Source: Astropecten irregularis (Eukaryota > Echinodermata > Asteroidea > Paxillosida > Astropectinidae). From it: a stretch of 64,000 bases of DNA. The translations under genes and the position numbers were made by a program. The first letter of the stretch is position 1. Every line of letters begins with the position of its first letter. The notes under the pieces are model-generated. The model did not search any database. It saw only the letters and a program-made list of their open reading frames with translations, and had not been told where the DNA came from. Location of the stretch: assembly GCA_963971285.1 (NCBI GenBank), contig OZ020259.1, positions 4,030,001 through 4,094,000 of the forward strand, read 5' to 3'. Positions 23,278-35,341 of the stretch are shown piece after piece.

Positions 23278-23345
23278 GGAGGGCTGGACAGCTCAGGTGG
23301 TGGAGCACTGAGGCTTTAAGTTAAGATGTTGGAGGTTCGATTCCT
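23278..23345 (+). mobile_element. tRNA-like SINE head
   Basis: GAGGGCTGGACAGCTCAGGT and GGAGGTTCGATTCCTG resemble boxes A and B. Poorly preserved. Confidence 0.4.
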
Positions 23346-23769
23346 GTCATTGTCAGTATTTTCCTTGATCTCCTCCCCCCCAAAAAAAAATCAATGCAAG
23401 AATTTACCATTAAAAATCTCTGATTTTTTTCCCGAATGGTCATAGAAGTTTGCAGTGGTTGGTTTGGATTTCCTCAAGAGGTCAACATTATCAGTTCGAC
23501 TCAGAAGGATAAATTTCTCTTTCTCAAGAATAATGCAAAATGTCATAAATCCTAAGATTTGCCAAATAAGGAATTTGACGTGTAACGTGCAATTTCACTA
23601 TAAATGCACACAATTTTGTACTGATACTGATTTTGTATTGAATCGTTAATTCTTTAGTTTTGCTGGAGTTTTTATCTTCTGAAATTACCTTTGTCTAGTT
23701 GATTTTAAAGCATAAATCGTAATATGACAGAAAAACCAGTAATAATCATCAAATAACCACAAGGGAAAC

Positions 23770-24120
23770 TGACTGAATTTTGTAGTCATTGAAAAGTGAA
23801 CAAAGGAAAATTAACTGGAGTGGGATTTGAACTAGCGATCTCCGGAATACCGTACCGGTGCGCTCTACCAACTCAGCTGTCCAGCCCTGGTGGTGTCCCT
23901 AATACTAGTCAATTATTTTTGTTGATCGATGAAATGATCCTTGGGGTATAGCGCTATGTCCGTGGTTTCATGGCTTCTGACTGCTAAACGAATAAAGATA
24001 ATTGACTATGAGGGACACCACCAACATAGGGCTGGATGGCTCAGTTGGTATAGAGCGCCTGTACGGTATTCAGGACGTCGCTGGTTCAAATCCCACTCCA
24101 GTCAATGTTTCTTTCTTTAC
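23770..24120. mobile_element. Inverted pair of tRNA-headed SINEs
   Basis: Minus-strand head at 23812-23890 (GGATTTGAACTAGCGATCTC, CTCTACCAACTCAGCTGTCC) and plus-strand head at 24027-24103 (GGATGGCTCAGTTGGTATAG, CTGGTTCAAATCCCACTCCA). Both are flanked by the same GACACCACCA and AAAAGTGAA/ TTCACTTTT-like sequence, separated by about 135 bp. Confidence 0.6.
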
Positions 24121-24239
24121 TTTTCAAAAGCCAGCGCAGTTTTCTTCGGAATGTTTGAAACCTGCTTTATTAAAGACAATGTCTGCAATGAAACTTGACA
24201 TAGTTTCAGGAGGGGTTCAGGAAAACAGAATCTTTATTT

Positions 24240-25413
24240 AATTTGAGGTCCAACGGGTGTACTTATGTCAATATACTGATATCAGTTTGGGGGTGGTAGG
24301 TATTTTTGGCATATAAGCCGCCCTGTGTTTCGACGTATACGCCGCTGCTTATATTCCGAAAATGACAATATCTGATATGTACTAAAAACAACTTGTGTAT
24401 AAATAATAATTTATATATTATATAATATTTTTTTTCGGGTAATACATCAATGGTTTTGTAAAGAATAAACTTTGTTGTGTTGTGTTGCTCCAGTAATGAA
24501 ATAATCATCTTATTTTGTTATCTTGTTATGTAATAATCATCTCATCCGATTTATGTTATAATTGCCCTACTATTGTGTATATTGATTTATCAGTCGTGGT
24601 CAAATCATGGTTATGGTTAAGCTGATTCTGGTTCAGCTGGTTATGGTTATGGTTAAACTGGTTATGGTTTAATCAACTGGTTGTATTATAATTACCCTTA
24701 AATGGCATGATCATTTGTCACATTTATATAGATTTCTTTGATTTTATATATTAGGCCTATATTTGCTAATTAATCAACGGGTTATTATGTTATCAGCAGA
24801 CTTTATAATAATCAGCTGGTTATGTAATCACTAACCGGTTGTGGTATAATTTACTAGTTAACCGGTTATTTCATAAATGTGCAAAACACGTGTAACAGTT
24901 TAATACTATCATGTATAAATTACGTTTTCTCCTATACAGTGTATAGAACCAGAAATTCTTCATTCTTTTAATGGGTTCTTAATGGTGTGACGTGGGTCTT
25001 CTGATTTTGAGTAACTTTCCCATGTGTATTAATCTTTCCATAACCTTTCCGTGTTGTTGTTTTTTTGGTCATATTTTAGTGATGGCACATGAAATACTAA
25101 GGTTGTGGTGCTTAACCAAATTTATACATTTTGATGTTTTCATGAGAAAACTAGAGTATAAAAACTAGAGTAAAAAGTTCAGCAATACAAATTGAAAATT
25201 TAAATGCAGTTAATTTCTACTCGTATTAAATTTCTTTGTATTTTCACGCTTATTTTAACTCTCATTTATCATAGAAGACAATAGAGTATTGTGTAAAGAT
25301 AATTAAAACCACAAGATACCAGTTAAATTGGAGGTATTCTATTCGGAATATGTTCCTCTAAATCTGGCTTTCAAGAAGGGACACTTTCCCCTCTTAAGAA
25401 CAAAGTATGAATA
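24240..25413. other. AT-rich non-coding interval
   Basis: Very AT-rich. At 24600-24670 there is a short GGTTATGGTTA-like simple repeat, echoed as AACCGGTTA words to 24870. No gene supported. Confidence 0.5.
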
Positions 25414-25768
25414 TTAAAGGTAGTATCATACTTTGGTAAGAGACCAAAACAGAAATCTTCACAGATTTACTTCTTACTTACAGGGTATGAAGATATGGTG
25501 GTGGTGGTAGAAACATACCGTTAAAAATTGTCCGCCTGTATTGGTGTAAAACAACGACCGAAAATCTGTTTGATCTTTTAAAAGGTCAAAAATGAAAGAG
25601 AAAACACCTAAGAAATACTGTGACCGTTTTTCGCTGTTTTCTCAAAAAGTGGGCACCGTGTGGTACTGAAATTTTCACAGATTACTTTTACTGTATCTTC
25701 CTTGATATTTTTGCCCACGAATCTGTATTTCTTTGACAAAAAAAACCAAAGTATGATTGTACCTTTAA
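25414..25768 (+). mobile_element. Family A MITE, full length
   Basis: TTAA at both borders, AGGTAGTATCATACTTTGG to CCAAAGTATGATTGTACCT, 355 bp. Confidence 0.82.
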
Positions 25769-25844
25769 ATGATTTTGGTTGGGAGATAGATGATATGCGG
25801 TACCCGTTATTGGATTCGATTCACCCCGCTTATTACCCCCATCC

Positions 25845-26018
25845 AGCTAGCTCGATGGCCTAGCAGTATGGCACCTGTACTATTAAGCATGAGGTCGTGG
25901 GTTCGAATCCCACCTGAGCCAGCACGTGATTTGTTCGCGTGCACTCACAAGCACTGAGTATACAGTGCTCATCCAAGTCGGTGAAGGGCAAGCCTAATTT
26001 GCAAAAAAAAAAAATTTA
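25845..26018 (+). mobile_element. tRNA-headed SINE with TTTGCATAT-type tail
   Basis: The head AGCTCGATGGCCTAGCAG ... GTGGGTTCGAATCCCACCTG is followed by GAGTATACAGTGCTCATCC, GGTGAAGGGCAAGCCTAATT and poly-A. The tail module recurs at 27585, 40770, 43220, 50275 and 50840, often followed by TGCATAT. Confidence 0.65.
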
Positions 26019-26239
26019 TAAATAATGTTCATTTTTCAAAGCTTACAGAATGTGCAAAGTTGGAAACGATATTGTCAAAGACAAAGTGAAGCCCTTGTAA
26101 GTAGGATTAGCATCCGGCTCCAAAATGCATTAATAGGGTACGTAGCTCACACAGATTTGGCGCACGATTTGCCATAATTATTGGATGGTGCAGTAGGGAC
26201 ATGCCCCGCCGCTTTTACTACCTTATTTCGTACATCCAT

Positions 26240-26483
26240 GGCCAATTCCACGGCCCTGCTTGCTTAGCACAAAAAATATGCTGACCATAAAATTTCTGTC
26301 TTAATAAGAACAAAATCAACAACCAAAATGTCCATGTGTTTTGCATCACTTGTGATTGTTCTTTGGCTGATGTTTACTGACCATGAAAATTTAAATTGAA
26401 TTGTTTTCAATAGTAGTTTTTTTTTATTGAGCAAGACATTTTGTGCTAAGCAATTTCTTCTCTGCTTAACAGCTCCATGAAAT
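26240..26483. mobile_element. Family 2 MITE, diverged
   Basis: TGCTTAGCACAAAAAATATG to CTTAACAGCTCCATGAAATT, with the conserved TCACTTGTGATTGTTCTTTG block. Confidence 0.6.
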
Positions 26484-26706
26484 TAGCCAAAGATTATACA
26501 AGCCAACAGTGTAAGCGCCTATTAGCCAAAACTATATTTATTTCTCGTTTTCCCATTACATAACGTATTCAGTTTAGGGCTCATAGTTAATAATTAGAAA
26601 TAGAAATGTCTCTATTAGAGATAAAAAAAAATGTGACTTTCCTTTTGCAATTCTCAATGCTTTCTTGTAACGTTTCAGCCATTTTTGTCACTGGGAGGGA
26701 CTTTAC

Positions 26707-27067
26707 TTCAAGGTAGTATCATACTTTGGTTTTTGTCAAAGAAATACAGATTCATGTGCAAAATTATCAAGGACGATACAGTATAAACAGACATCATTCT
26801 GTGACAATTTCAGCCCCATACGGTGCCCACTTTTTGAGAAAACTGTGAAAAACGGCCTCAGTATTTCTGAAGTCTTTTCTCTTTTATTTTTGACCTTTTC
26901 AAAGATCAAAAAGATTTTTGGTTTTTGTTTTACTAATTTCTGGATAAATACAGCATTTCCGGCGGAAAGATTTTAACGGTATGTTTGTACCACCACCATC
27001 TTTATACCCTGTAAGTTATACGTAAATCTGTGGAAATTTCATTACCAAAGTATGATACTACCTTTCA
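26707..27067 (-). mobile_element. Family A MITE with TTCA borders
   Basis: AGGTAGTATCATACTTTGG to CCAAAGTATGATACTACCT, flanked by TTCA on both sides rather than TTAA. This is the one copy whose borders help define the target duplication. Confidence 0.8.
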
Positions 27068-27099
27068 GCCTAGGCGTGTATTTTTTTCATGCATGGCCG

Positions 27100-27840
27100 C
27101 ATGCCGTATTTTTTTTAATCGACTCCGCTACTCGGTACTCGATACTTGTGGAGTCGGAGGAAAACAAAAATCAATTCCCGAGTATTTTGTCAGTTGCTTA
27201 GCTCGTGGTAAACAATCCCGTAAAAAACCCTTCAACAATAAGCTAATTAAGACTAACAGTACGAGCAGTAATGGAATGTCAGATGGTATATAGATCTTTG
27301 GTGGATGCGTGCAGCTGTGAATTATTTTATTTAATTGGATGTAGGCCTATAGTGGCAGAAAATATTGATTTAAATTTGTCCCCTCTACAACTGGTCGTGC
27401 GTGTGTACATACATATGCATGTACTTTTATTATTAGCTGTTTCGCATACAGCGGAACAGCTTTTGTTTTGTTTTGTTTTCACTTTTTTTTCCCATAGACA
27501 AAGCACATGTTTTTTTTCTGCAAGTCACTTCTACCCTTATGCTAATTCCGATCAACTTCATACTCATGAAGTTGATCATCCACGTCTGTGAAGGGCAAGC
27601 CTAATTTGCATATTATCTATTTCCCGACCAAAATCATCAATATTCATGGTTCATACAACTTCATCCCGAAAAGCATGCCAACGAATTATTCAATTGTTTG
27701 ACCTTTTCTTTATATCTCATGAACGACAAATCGTATTTTCGAAATTCTTTCGGCAAAATGTTTGTTGGACTATAGGTACATGCCATATAATACCAAAAAG
27801 TTGTGACGTCATGATGACGTCATCAAAAAGCCGATTTTCA
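27100..27840. other. Non-coding; SINE-tail fragment
   Basis: Includes GTGAAGGGCAAGCCTAATTT with GCATATTATCTATTTCCCGA (27585-27640), the tail module of the 25845 SINE. No gene recognised. Confidence 0.45.
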
Positions 27841-27855
27841 GATTTATATATAAGG

Positions 27856-28150
27856 GAATATCCGATCGTGATGAAACTTGGTGGGTAGATAGGGAATGGT
27901 ACTAGTATCCCAAATCTGAAGTGACGTCACGATGACGTCATCGACTGATTTTTAATTGATTTTTGAATAATTAATTTTGCCATTTTTTTCCCAGAAACAC
28001 ATATAAGCGAATATCCGATCGTGATGAAACTTGGTGGGTAGGTAGAAAATGGTACTAGTATCCCAAATATTAAGTGACGTCACGATGACGTCATCAACTG
28101 ATTTTTTATTGATTTTTGAATAATTAATTTTGCCATTTAGAGTCAAACAT
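27856..28150 (+). repeat. 153-bp tandem repeat with TGACGTCA palindromes
   Basis: GAATATCCGATCGTGATGAA at 27856 and again at 28009; each unit carries GTGACGTCACGATGACGTCA and TTTTTGAATAATTAATTTTG. TGACGTCA is the CRE consensus, but here it belongs to a repeat and need not be regulatory. Confidence 0.8.
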
Positions 28151-28845
28151 AACACAAAACACAGGCTTTGGAACTTTTAGGACCGCTGATATGGCTATCT
28201 GTAGTAGTGGGCCAATTGTGTACACGTGAACGGAGCACGACGAGCTAGAAAATCAGTCATTTTGCTGTTTCCACCGCCCATAATTATGCACAACTGACCA
28301 TACTTAACGAGCGCCCGACACTTCGGCATTTCTGTGTGACGACAGCTCCTGATATTTGTTTACGACAATACACCGCTGATAATTATGTTTTTTCTCTGTA
28401 TTAGGCTAATGGTGTATATATTATCCTAAATGGGACCTTAGGGAGACATTCCCATAGGGTTGTGCACTGAACTTTACTGACCTTTTTCTTAACATCCTCC
28501 AAACCAATGAACTTGAAATTGACATAATGTCTTTGTTGAGAGCATTCTCTATGTTCTATAAAAATTTGGACAGCACAAATGTGTCTATAAAAGGTACCTA
28601 AAACATTAGGGAGACATCAAAATGTCTCCTTAATGTTCGGTGTCTCCCTAAGGTCGAATTTATAGCAAACCTTGTCTGCCTAAGGTCCGATCCGGTGAAT
28701 AGGGCCTACATTTTTTATATTATATAAACATACGCGAAACAGTTGCAAACACAGGTCTAGTTTATTATTCCAAGGGTATGAGCATTCAGAAAGTAATTGA
28801 AGCAGGATTAATGGGCCATCTGATTAGAATACATGAACACCTGGG
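28151..28845. other. Non-coding; short GTCTCCCTAA inverted words
   Basis: ATTAGGGAGACATCAAAATG is followed by TGTCTCCTTAATGTTCGGTG, a short local inverted repeat (about 28605-28645), with related GGGAGACATT at 28441. No gene seen. Confidence 0.4.
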
Positions 28846-28847
28846 AC

Positions 28848-29093
28848 CAATTTTATAGAGCTGCTTAGCACAACAATTGGCTAAGCATGACATTTCTGTC
28901 TTTGTAAAAAAACAGGGTTAACAACCAAATTTCCATGTGTTGTGTATCACTTGCAATTGGTCTTTAGATGTTCGCTGACCACGAATATCAAATCGAATTT
29001 TTAATGGTGGTTTATTATTTTTATTGGCCAAACCATTTTTGTGCTAAGCAATTTTTTTATGCTATTAAGCAGTTCTATGAAATTGGCCCCAGG
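28848..29093. mobile_element. Family 2 MITE
   Basis: GGGACCAATTTTATAGAGCT to AGTTCTATGAAATTGGCCCC with TGCTTAGCACAAC inner arms, 246 bp. Confidence 0.75.
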
Positions 29094-29140
29094 TGACGAG
29101 TTTTTTATTTTTTCGGTGATTTTTTTTTTTTTTGGTGTTC

Positions 29141-29271
29141 AAGCGGGAAATTACCACAATATTGATTGTTGCCAGATATCATTCTGGACTCAAAAGGATT
29201 TGATGTATTCTAGCGGGAAATTACCACAATATTGATTGTTGCCAGACATCATTCTGGACTCAAAAGGATTT
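29141..29271 (+). repeat. 70-bp tandem duplication
   Basis: AGCGGGAAATTACCACAATA starts at 29142 and 29212; the units are nearly identical (one visible change, GATATC to GACATC), so the duplication is recent. Confidence 0.9.
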
Positions 29272-29734
29272 TTTTTCCGCGATAATATTGACTTTTCATT
29301 ATATCAAACAGCGCAGTTTATTATAATTTTGTTGTCGCAAAAGAAATGAGATGGCGTCACTTTTGTCTGTTTTTGTCTTACATGCACATGTGTGTGTATA
29401 AACGCGTGTAATGTGGAATGTAACCCATGATTGTTCTCTGTGTTTGGACTTGAACTGTTTGGCATACAGCACCTCCATTGGTTTTGTACATGCTTTCCAA
29501 TCTTGGATCATATACTGCCCTTTGTGTTATTAGTCCACGGTTTGAATGGCCACTACAAACATATCCCACTCACCCCTATACTCACGATGTATGGGAATGC
29601 AGCCGGCATTCTAAACTTCGGATGCATGATTTTATATTCATATTTGATTTGGCTTTTCTGTATCTTTTGGGTTTTGCTTGTCCCCACGAGATGATTTAGA
29701 ATGGCTTGTTGTAGTCGCTGTAACAAAAACAATA

Positions 29735-30385
29735 GCAGTAGCAACACCAGCAGCAATATCAGTTGCAAAGGCAGCATGCAGCTAAAACAGTAGCAAAAGC
29801 AGCAGGAACAGCATCAGCATATCATCACGGTAGCAGCGACAACAGCACCAGTAGCAGCATCAGCAAAAACCAGCAGCAACAACAGATGCAGCAGCAACAT
29901 TCTGTAGCAGCAGTAGCAAAAGCAACAGCAGCAACCGCAGCTGCAGATGCAACAGTAGCAAAAGCACCATGCAGTTAAACCAGTAGCAACAGTAGCAAAC
30001 AGCAGCAACCACAGCTGCAGATGCAACAGTAGTAAATGCAGCAGCAGAAGCAGCAGCAACGTCAACAGCAGCAGCAACAACAGCTGCAGCAGCATCAAAA
30101 GTAGCATGCTGCAGTTGCAAAAGCAGCAGCATCAGCAGCAACAGTAGCAAACAGCGGCAACAGCAGCTGCAGATGCAACAGTAGCAGCAACAACAGCTGC
30201 AGTAGTATCAAAAGTAGCATGCAGCAACAGTAGCAAATTAGCAACACAGTAGCGAAAGCAGCAGCAACAGCACCAACAACAACAACAACAGCAGCTGCAA
30301 AACCAGCAACAGTAACAACAGCAGCAACAACAGCAGCAAAAGCATGCAGCAGCGACAACAGCAGCAACAACACCAGCAGCAGATC
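29735..30385 (+). repeat. Degenerate CAG/CAA trinucleotide tract
   Basis: About 650 bp dominated by AGC, AAC and AGT triplets (CAGCAGCAACAACAGC and variants) with interspersed GCTGCAG. The frame is open on several registers, giving poly-Q/A or poly-L ORFs of about 70-100 codons with no flanking non-repeat domain. Treated as simple-sequence DNA. Confidence 0.8.
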
Positions 30386-30888
30386 CACCTGAATTGAACT
30401 GATATCGGGCAGATAGGAATCTGATCAACAATACACATCATAGTATTACCATTAGGATACTTCGTTGATATCTGTGAATAGTTTATGTATATTGCTTTCA
30501 TTTCACCGATTGGGAAATACAAGTTTCTTGTACTATATCTATCAGTCTAGTCGACTCAATGTACCAATAAGTTCTTTCCTGCCATAATTTGTATTTTTTC
30601 ACAATTAATGATATTCAAAAAGTATTTATAATGTATGATAGTAGAATATTTGTAAGATAATGTAAGTTATTTTATGAATACTATTGGGAATGTACAGTAT
30701 AGAGTGAATGATTTTTTTTTTAGGATATCGTAATAAGTTTTATTATTAATAATATGATTTGATGTTTTGGAAATTGGTTTACTGATCCATAGTATTAACG
30801 AAGAATGCTTTCAATTTACATTTTAATGCATAATTCAGGATTATTAATGGTGACAGAACACTTGCATAATGTTCATAATTTGATTTGT
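30386..30888. other. AT-rich non-coding interval
   Basis: No gene or clear repeat seen. Confidence 0.4.
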
Positions 30889-30889
30889 C

Positions 30890-31190
30890 ATGGAATAAAA
30901 ACAAACCTATGAAATTTTCAGCTCATATCATCATGACCTGAAACTGTAGCAGAACAGTGAAAAACGCTCACGGTATTTTCAAATCTATTCACATGAGGTT
31001 TGATCTCACCCAGAGATCAAAACTGTTTTTGTTTGACAAATTTATGGATAAATATACGCCATTTCTGGTGGAAATATTTCAACGGTATGTTTCCACAAGC
31101 ACCATTTTCATATTATCCTGAAAGTTGTACGTAAATCTGTGAACATATCTGTTTAGGTATGTTACCAATTCTATGCTGTACCTTTAAAGG
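30890..31190 (-). mobile_element. Diverged family B MITE
   Basis: Internal blocks GAACAGTGAAAAACGCTCAC, TTTGATCTCACCCAGAGATC and CGGTATGTTTCCACAAGC, with right end CCAATTCTATGCTGTACCTT plus TAA. Confidence 0.6.
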
Positions 31191-31449
31191 GACAATATTA
31201 TGAATTTTGAAAAAGGGAATGTTCGTGAATGATTTGACAAGAATGAATTACGTATACAGCGGACCCTTATCACAGTATTACATTGTATAGCCGTAGGGAT
31301 TTTTTTTCTGGCGCCAAACGGCCTATGCTTGTGGTGTGTATATATCAAAGAAGAGACTATCTTTACTGTATTCATTATACCATTAAGTATACATTATTGC
31401 GTTTTCTCCTATCAGAAAATCTAAATTCTTCATTAATGGGTTGTTATAT

Positions 31450-31835
31450 GCAGCTTACAGGATTTGCAAGGCCTACAAAAAAGAAATTGAGTTTGAGAAA
31501 GAAAATGGACTCAACAGTTCGTGAACAGTGCAAACAGTCACCATGGGAAATCTTGGTTCATCAGATGCTGGGTTTTTTCAAGGAAATCAAGATTTAGTGT
31601 CTTTTCCAAAGATCGTTCGTCCGAACGATTAAGTAGCATTTCGAAAGGGCGGTGTAACCGTGAAGTATTCGGAGGGGGGGGGCAAGATTATTTCAGCCGT
31701 ATTTCTGCTATCCAGATGAACAAAGCGTATATAGAAGGGTACATGAAACAACGTCTGTAAGGAAGTTTAAGACCTTCACTTCTGTTTAAGTACCAAATTC
31801 AGCCAAAACGCATATCTTTGCAAATCCTATATCCT
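31450..31835 (+). mobile_element. Family C MITE, near full length
   Basis: CTTACAGGATTTGCAAGGCC to TTTGCAAATCCTATATCCTT plus TAA. Inside are ATGGACTCAACAGTTCGTGA, a GGGGGGGG run and GCTATCCAGATGAACAAAGC. No transposase. Confidence 0.65.
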
Positions 31836-32400
31836 TTAATGGTGTGACGTGGTCTTGCGTCACCATGTATTCCCAACCATTCTCTGATTTTGAATAACCT
31901 TCCTGTGTAGGCCTATTGATCTTTCCATAACCTTTCTGTGATGTTTTTGTCATATTTTAGTGATGGCACATGGAATTCTATTAGGTTGTGGTGCTTAACT
32001 ATAATAGATGGTGTTTTTTCATGAGATAGCAAGAGTTATTTTGTGAATATTACAGCAATACTTTCTATTTATTTGATTATGTAAATGCAGATAATCTTTA
32101 CCCATAGTATTTTGACTATTTTCACTTATTATTCAGACTCGTTCTCAGTACTATGAATTGGCTTATTTATCATAGAAAATAATAGATGACTATTGTAAAG
32201 GTCATCAAACCTGTATAGTATACAAGATGATTTGTAGTTTTCTATTTGTGATTTACTTCTTTAAATCTGGTTCGAGGGACACCTTTCTTCTGAAATAAAA
32301 AGTGAATAAATTGAAAAGGCTATCGAAATTTGTTCGACCATTATCAAAGCCCTTCGTTTTTTTATAGGGTTATAGTATCCGTTTCCAAAATGCATGGGGC
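31836..32400. other. AT-rich interval resembling 24950-25400
   Basis: AATGGTGTGACGTGG, CCATAACCTTTC and TCATATTTTAGTGATGGCAC occur here (31840-31975) and at 24968-25095 in the same order. It is an old dispersed repeat of unknown type following family C or a similar ATTCTTCATT-type end in both places. Confidence 0.5.
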
Positions 32401-32403
32401 TTT

Positions 32404-32969
32404 TTAAAAGGTAATATCATACTTTGGTTTTTATCAAAGAAATGCAGATTCATGGGCAAAAATATCAAGACATATTCGCGCAAAATTTAAAGGTACATGC
32501 AGTGTCATACTTCGGTAAGAAACCAAAACAGAAATGTTCACAGATTTACGTATAAATTACAGGGTATGAAGATGGTGGTGGTAGAAACATACCGTTAAGG
32601 TTTTTCCGCCTGAAATGGTGTATTTATCCAGAAATTAGTAAAACAACGACCGAAAATCTTTTTGATCTTTTAAAAGATCAAAAATAAAAGAGAAAAGACT
32701 TAAGAAATGCGGTGGTCGTTTTTCACTGTTTTCTCTGGGACTGAATTTTTCAAAGATTACTTTTACTATATCTTCCTTGATTTTTTTGCCCATGAATCTG
32801 TATTTCTTTGACAAAAACCAAAGTATGATACTACCTTTAAGAAATACGCTGGCCGTTTTTCACGATTTTCTCAAACTGAAAAGTGGGCACCGTATGGGAC
32901 TGAAATTTTCACAGATGACTGTTACTGTATCTTCCTTGATATTTTTTACCATGAATCTGTATTTCTGCT
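32404..32969. mobile_element. Family A cluster: one copy nested between two halves
   Basis: A full copy with TTAA borders spans 32487-32840. The left half of another copy (32404-32486, opposite orientation) and the right half of a copy (32841-32969) flank it, so at least two elements inserted at or recombined in this spot. Confidence 0.7.
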
Positions 32970-33469
32970 AGCGCAGCCGACCAAATATTGGAAGAAAAAC
33001 ATCGAGATGCTGCCCTACTACATGTATGTCATCGTTCATTGTTTACCTCAAGGTCACCACGCCCCCACCCCCCGTCATCTTCCCCTTCCCCGTCATTCTT
33101 TTCAGATCTAATTACGTTTCACACTGTAAACATGTAAAATGCAGGCTCAAGGTTGCCGGCCTTAAGTATATAGCTGTACTGTGTGATGCGCCCCTGACCA
33201 TTATGGGCGGCCAAAAGGGCCAACATTAAAAAAGGACAAAATAGGGAACATTTTATCCCCCAAAAAGACAAATCAACAAGAGAACAATTACTTCTCGGAA
33301 GGACAAAATGGACTAATCCAAAGAACAAAACTAGAAAAGGACAATTTTACAAGAAGATAAAATCGAAGTCGAACAAAGGACAAAACGACTGGAGGTAAGT
33401 TACAAAAAGACAAAACCAAAATTTAACAAGGGACAAAACACATATTTCTGCCTGAAACGCTGTATTTTG
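32970..33469. other. Non-coding; AAGGACAAA-rich stretch
   Basis: 33215-33440 is rich in GGACAAAA and AACAAGGGACAAAA words, a degenerate simple repeat. No gene recognised. Confidence 0.45.
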
Positions 33470-33521
33470 AGAAAGCTCAAAAAAGCTTTGAGAAAGACCC
33501 CCAGGGGAGTTTCACAAAGCC

Positions 33522-33565
<44 letters not shown>

Positions 33566-33775
33566 TCAGGCTCAGGCTCAGGCTCCATTTCGTGAATCCA
33601 TTCTAAAATAACGGGTATCAAAATAGAGACTTTTGGCTGCGGTTCTGAAGTAGATTATCCGGTTTGAAAAGGAAAACAGAGCTTCAGCTTCAATGAAAAT
33701 CCACAACCTAGAATATGGATATGAAGAGAGACAAAGCCGGAGCCGAGTTTTGCCGTTTTGAAAAAAGCCCTTAGT
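33470..33775. repeat. GCTCCGGCTC repeat with (CAGGCT)n expansion
   Basis: About nine CAGGCT units at 33524-33583, then GTGAATCCATTCTAAAATAA, GGGTATCAAAATAGA and GAAGCTGAAGCTC-like blocks shared with 7060, 34345 and 58396. Confidence 0.7.
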
Positions 33776-34153
33776 TTAAAGGTAGTATCATACTGCTTTG
33801 GTAAGAGACCAAAACAGAAAATAATGTTCACATATTTACCTATAACTTACAGGGTATGGAGAGGGTGCTGGTAGAAACATACCGTTACAATTTGTCCGCC
33901 TGAAATGGTGTAGTTATCCAGACATTATAGTAAATAAACGACCGAAAATCTTTTTGATCTTTTAAAAGATCAAAAATAAAAGAGAAAAGACTTAACGAAA
34001 TACTTTGCTTTCTTTTCACTGTTTTCTCAAAAAGTGGGCACCGTATGGGACTGAAATTTTCACAGATGACTATGACTGTATCTTCCTTGATATTTTTGCC
34101 CATGAATCTGTATTTCTTTGACAACAACCAAAGTATGATTATACTACCTTTAA
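33776..34153 (+). mobile_element. Family A MITE, full length
   Basis: TTAA at both borders, 378 bp, directly abutting the GCTCCGG repeat. Confidence 0.82.
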
Positions 34154-34344
34154 GTTGGTGATCCATTGAGCCGAAATCTCGCAAAAGCCAGAAGTCTCCC
34201 GAGAAAGTATAACAGTATCGCGAGATTTGCGTGAAACTGAAGCAGAGACGATCATCGCGACTTCGGACGACTTGTCTACAAGTCTATGTGGACTAACTAA
34301 AAGGCGTTTACGAAAATGGAGGAAAAATCAGATTCCGTCTCAGG

Positions 34345-34560
34345 CTCCGGCTCCATTTCATGAATCCATTCTACAATATTAACGGGTATCAAAATAGATG
34401 CTTTTAGCTGTGGTTCGGAAGTAGATTCTCTGGCTAGAAAAGGGGAACGTGATGAGTTTCAGCTGCAATGAAAAACCACAACCTATATTTTTAGCACATG
34501 TACTGTATGTTAGTGCTGGAGCCTGAGTCCAAGTCTCCGTTTCGTGTAAAAGCCCCGTCT
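34345..34560. repeat. GCTCCGGCTC dispersed repeat
   Basis: CAGGCTCCGGCTCCATTTCA, GGGTATCAAAATAGATGC and TGGAGCCTGAGTCCAAGTCT; the element has GC-rich inverted ends. Confidence 0.6.
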
Positions 34561-34945
34561 TCTTTCATTGAGGTCACGGCCGTTGGGTCATGGCCATGAC
34601 GTCGGGTCTACGCTGCGTGTAACTGTACGTATAGGCCCAAATCGTAGTTGTACATGACTGTAGACGTACATGTAAAATATTATAAATATCAGTCATCTAA
34701 ATACGTTCATTGTGATGTCCTCAATTGAATAATATACTAGTAGTAGCAAGGTTGAATTTGTTAAAGGACTAGGGCAGGAGCTTTCATTTTTATGAGGTAA
34801 AATCGCCTGGTAGTTCTCGAGTCAAGACACAAAATGGCGTGACGTGACCGACAAGCTCTTTTTTTCAAATTTGCATCAAGCGGGTAAGAGAATTTATCTT
34901 TTCTTGTCTTGTTAGTACACTGAAGTATATTGTCTACATTGCTTT

Positions 34946-35314
34946 TTAAAGGTAGTATCATACTTTAGTAAGACACCAAAAACAGACTATTCACGGATTT
35001 ATAAGTACAGGGTATGACGATGGTGGTGGTAAAACATACCGTCAAAATATTTCCGCCTGAAATGGTGTATTTATCCAGAAATTAGTAAAACAACGACCGA
35101 AAATCTTTTTCAAAAATAAAATAGAAAAGACGTAAGAAATACCGTGGCCGTTTTTCACTGTTTTCTCAAAACGTGGGCACCGTATGGGACTAATATTTTC
35201 ACAGATGACTGTTATTGTATCTGTCTTGATATTTTTGCTTATTAATATTATACATAAATGTGTGAACATTTCTGTTTTGGTTTCTTACCAAAGTATGATA
35301 TACTATACCTTTAA
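34946..35314 (+). mobile_element. Family A MITE, full length
   Basis: TTAA at both borders, 369 bp; the central palindrome is mostly deleted in this copy (CTTTTTCAAAAATAAAA). Confidence 0.82.
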
Positions 35315-35341
35315 TTGTTATATGTCTATGGTTATGACTAT

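Noticed and set aside
22725-23324. Long ORFs with TDHTRTTDHA and GVVSHLGVVS repeats on opposite strands
   Set aside because: Both are products of the 18-bp minisatellite; no non-repeat domain.
27856-28150. CRE (TGACGTCA) enhancer
   Set aside because: The palindromes belong to a tandem repeat far from any recognised promoter.
29763-30522. Poly-Q, poly-L and poly-C ORFs
   Set aside because: Simple-sequence DNA open in several registers on both strands.
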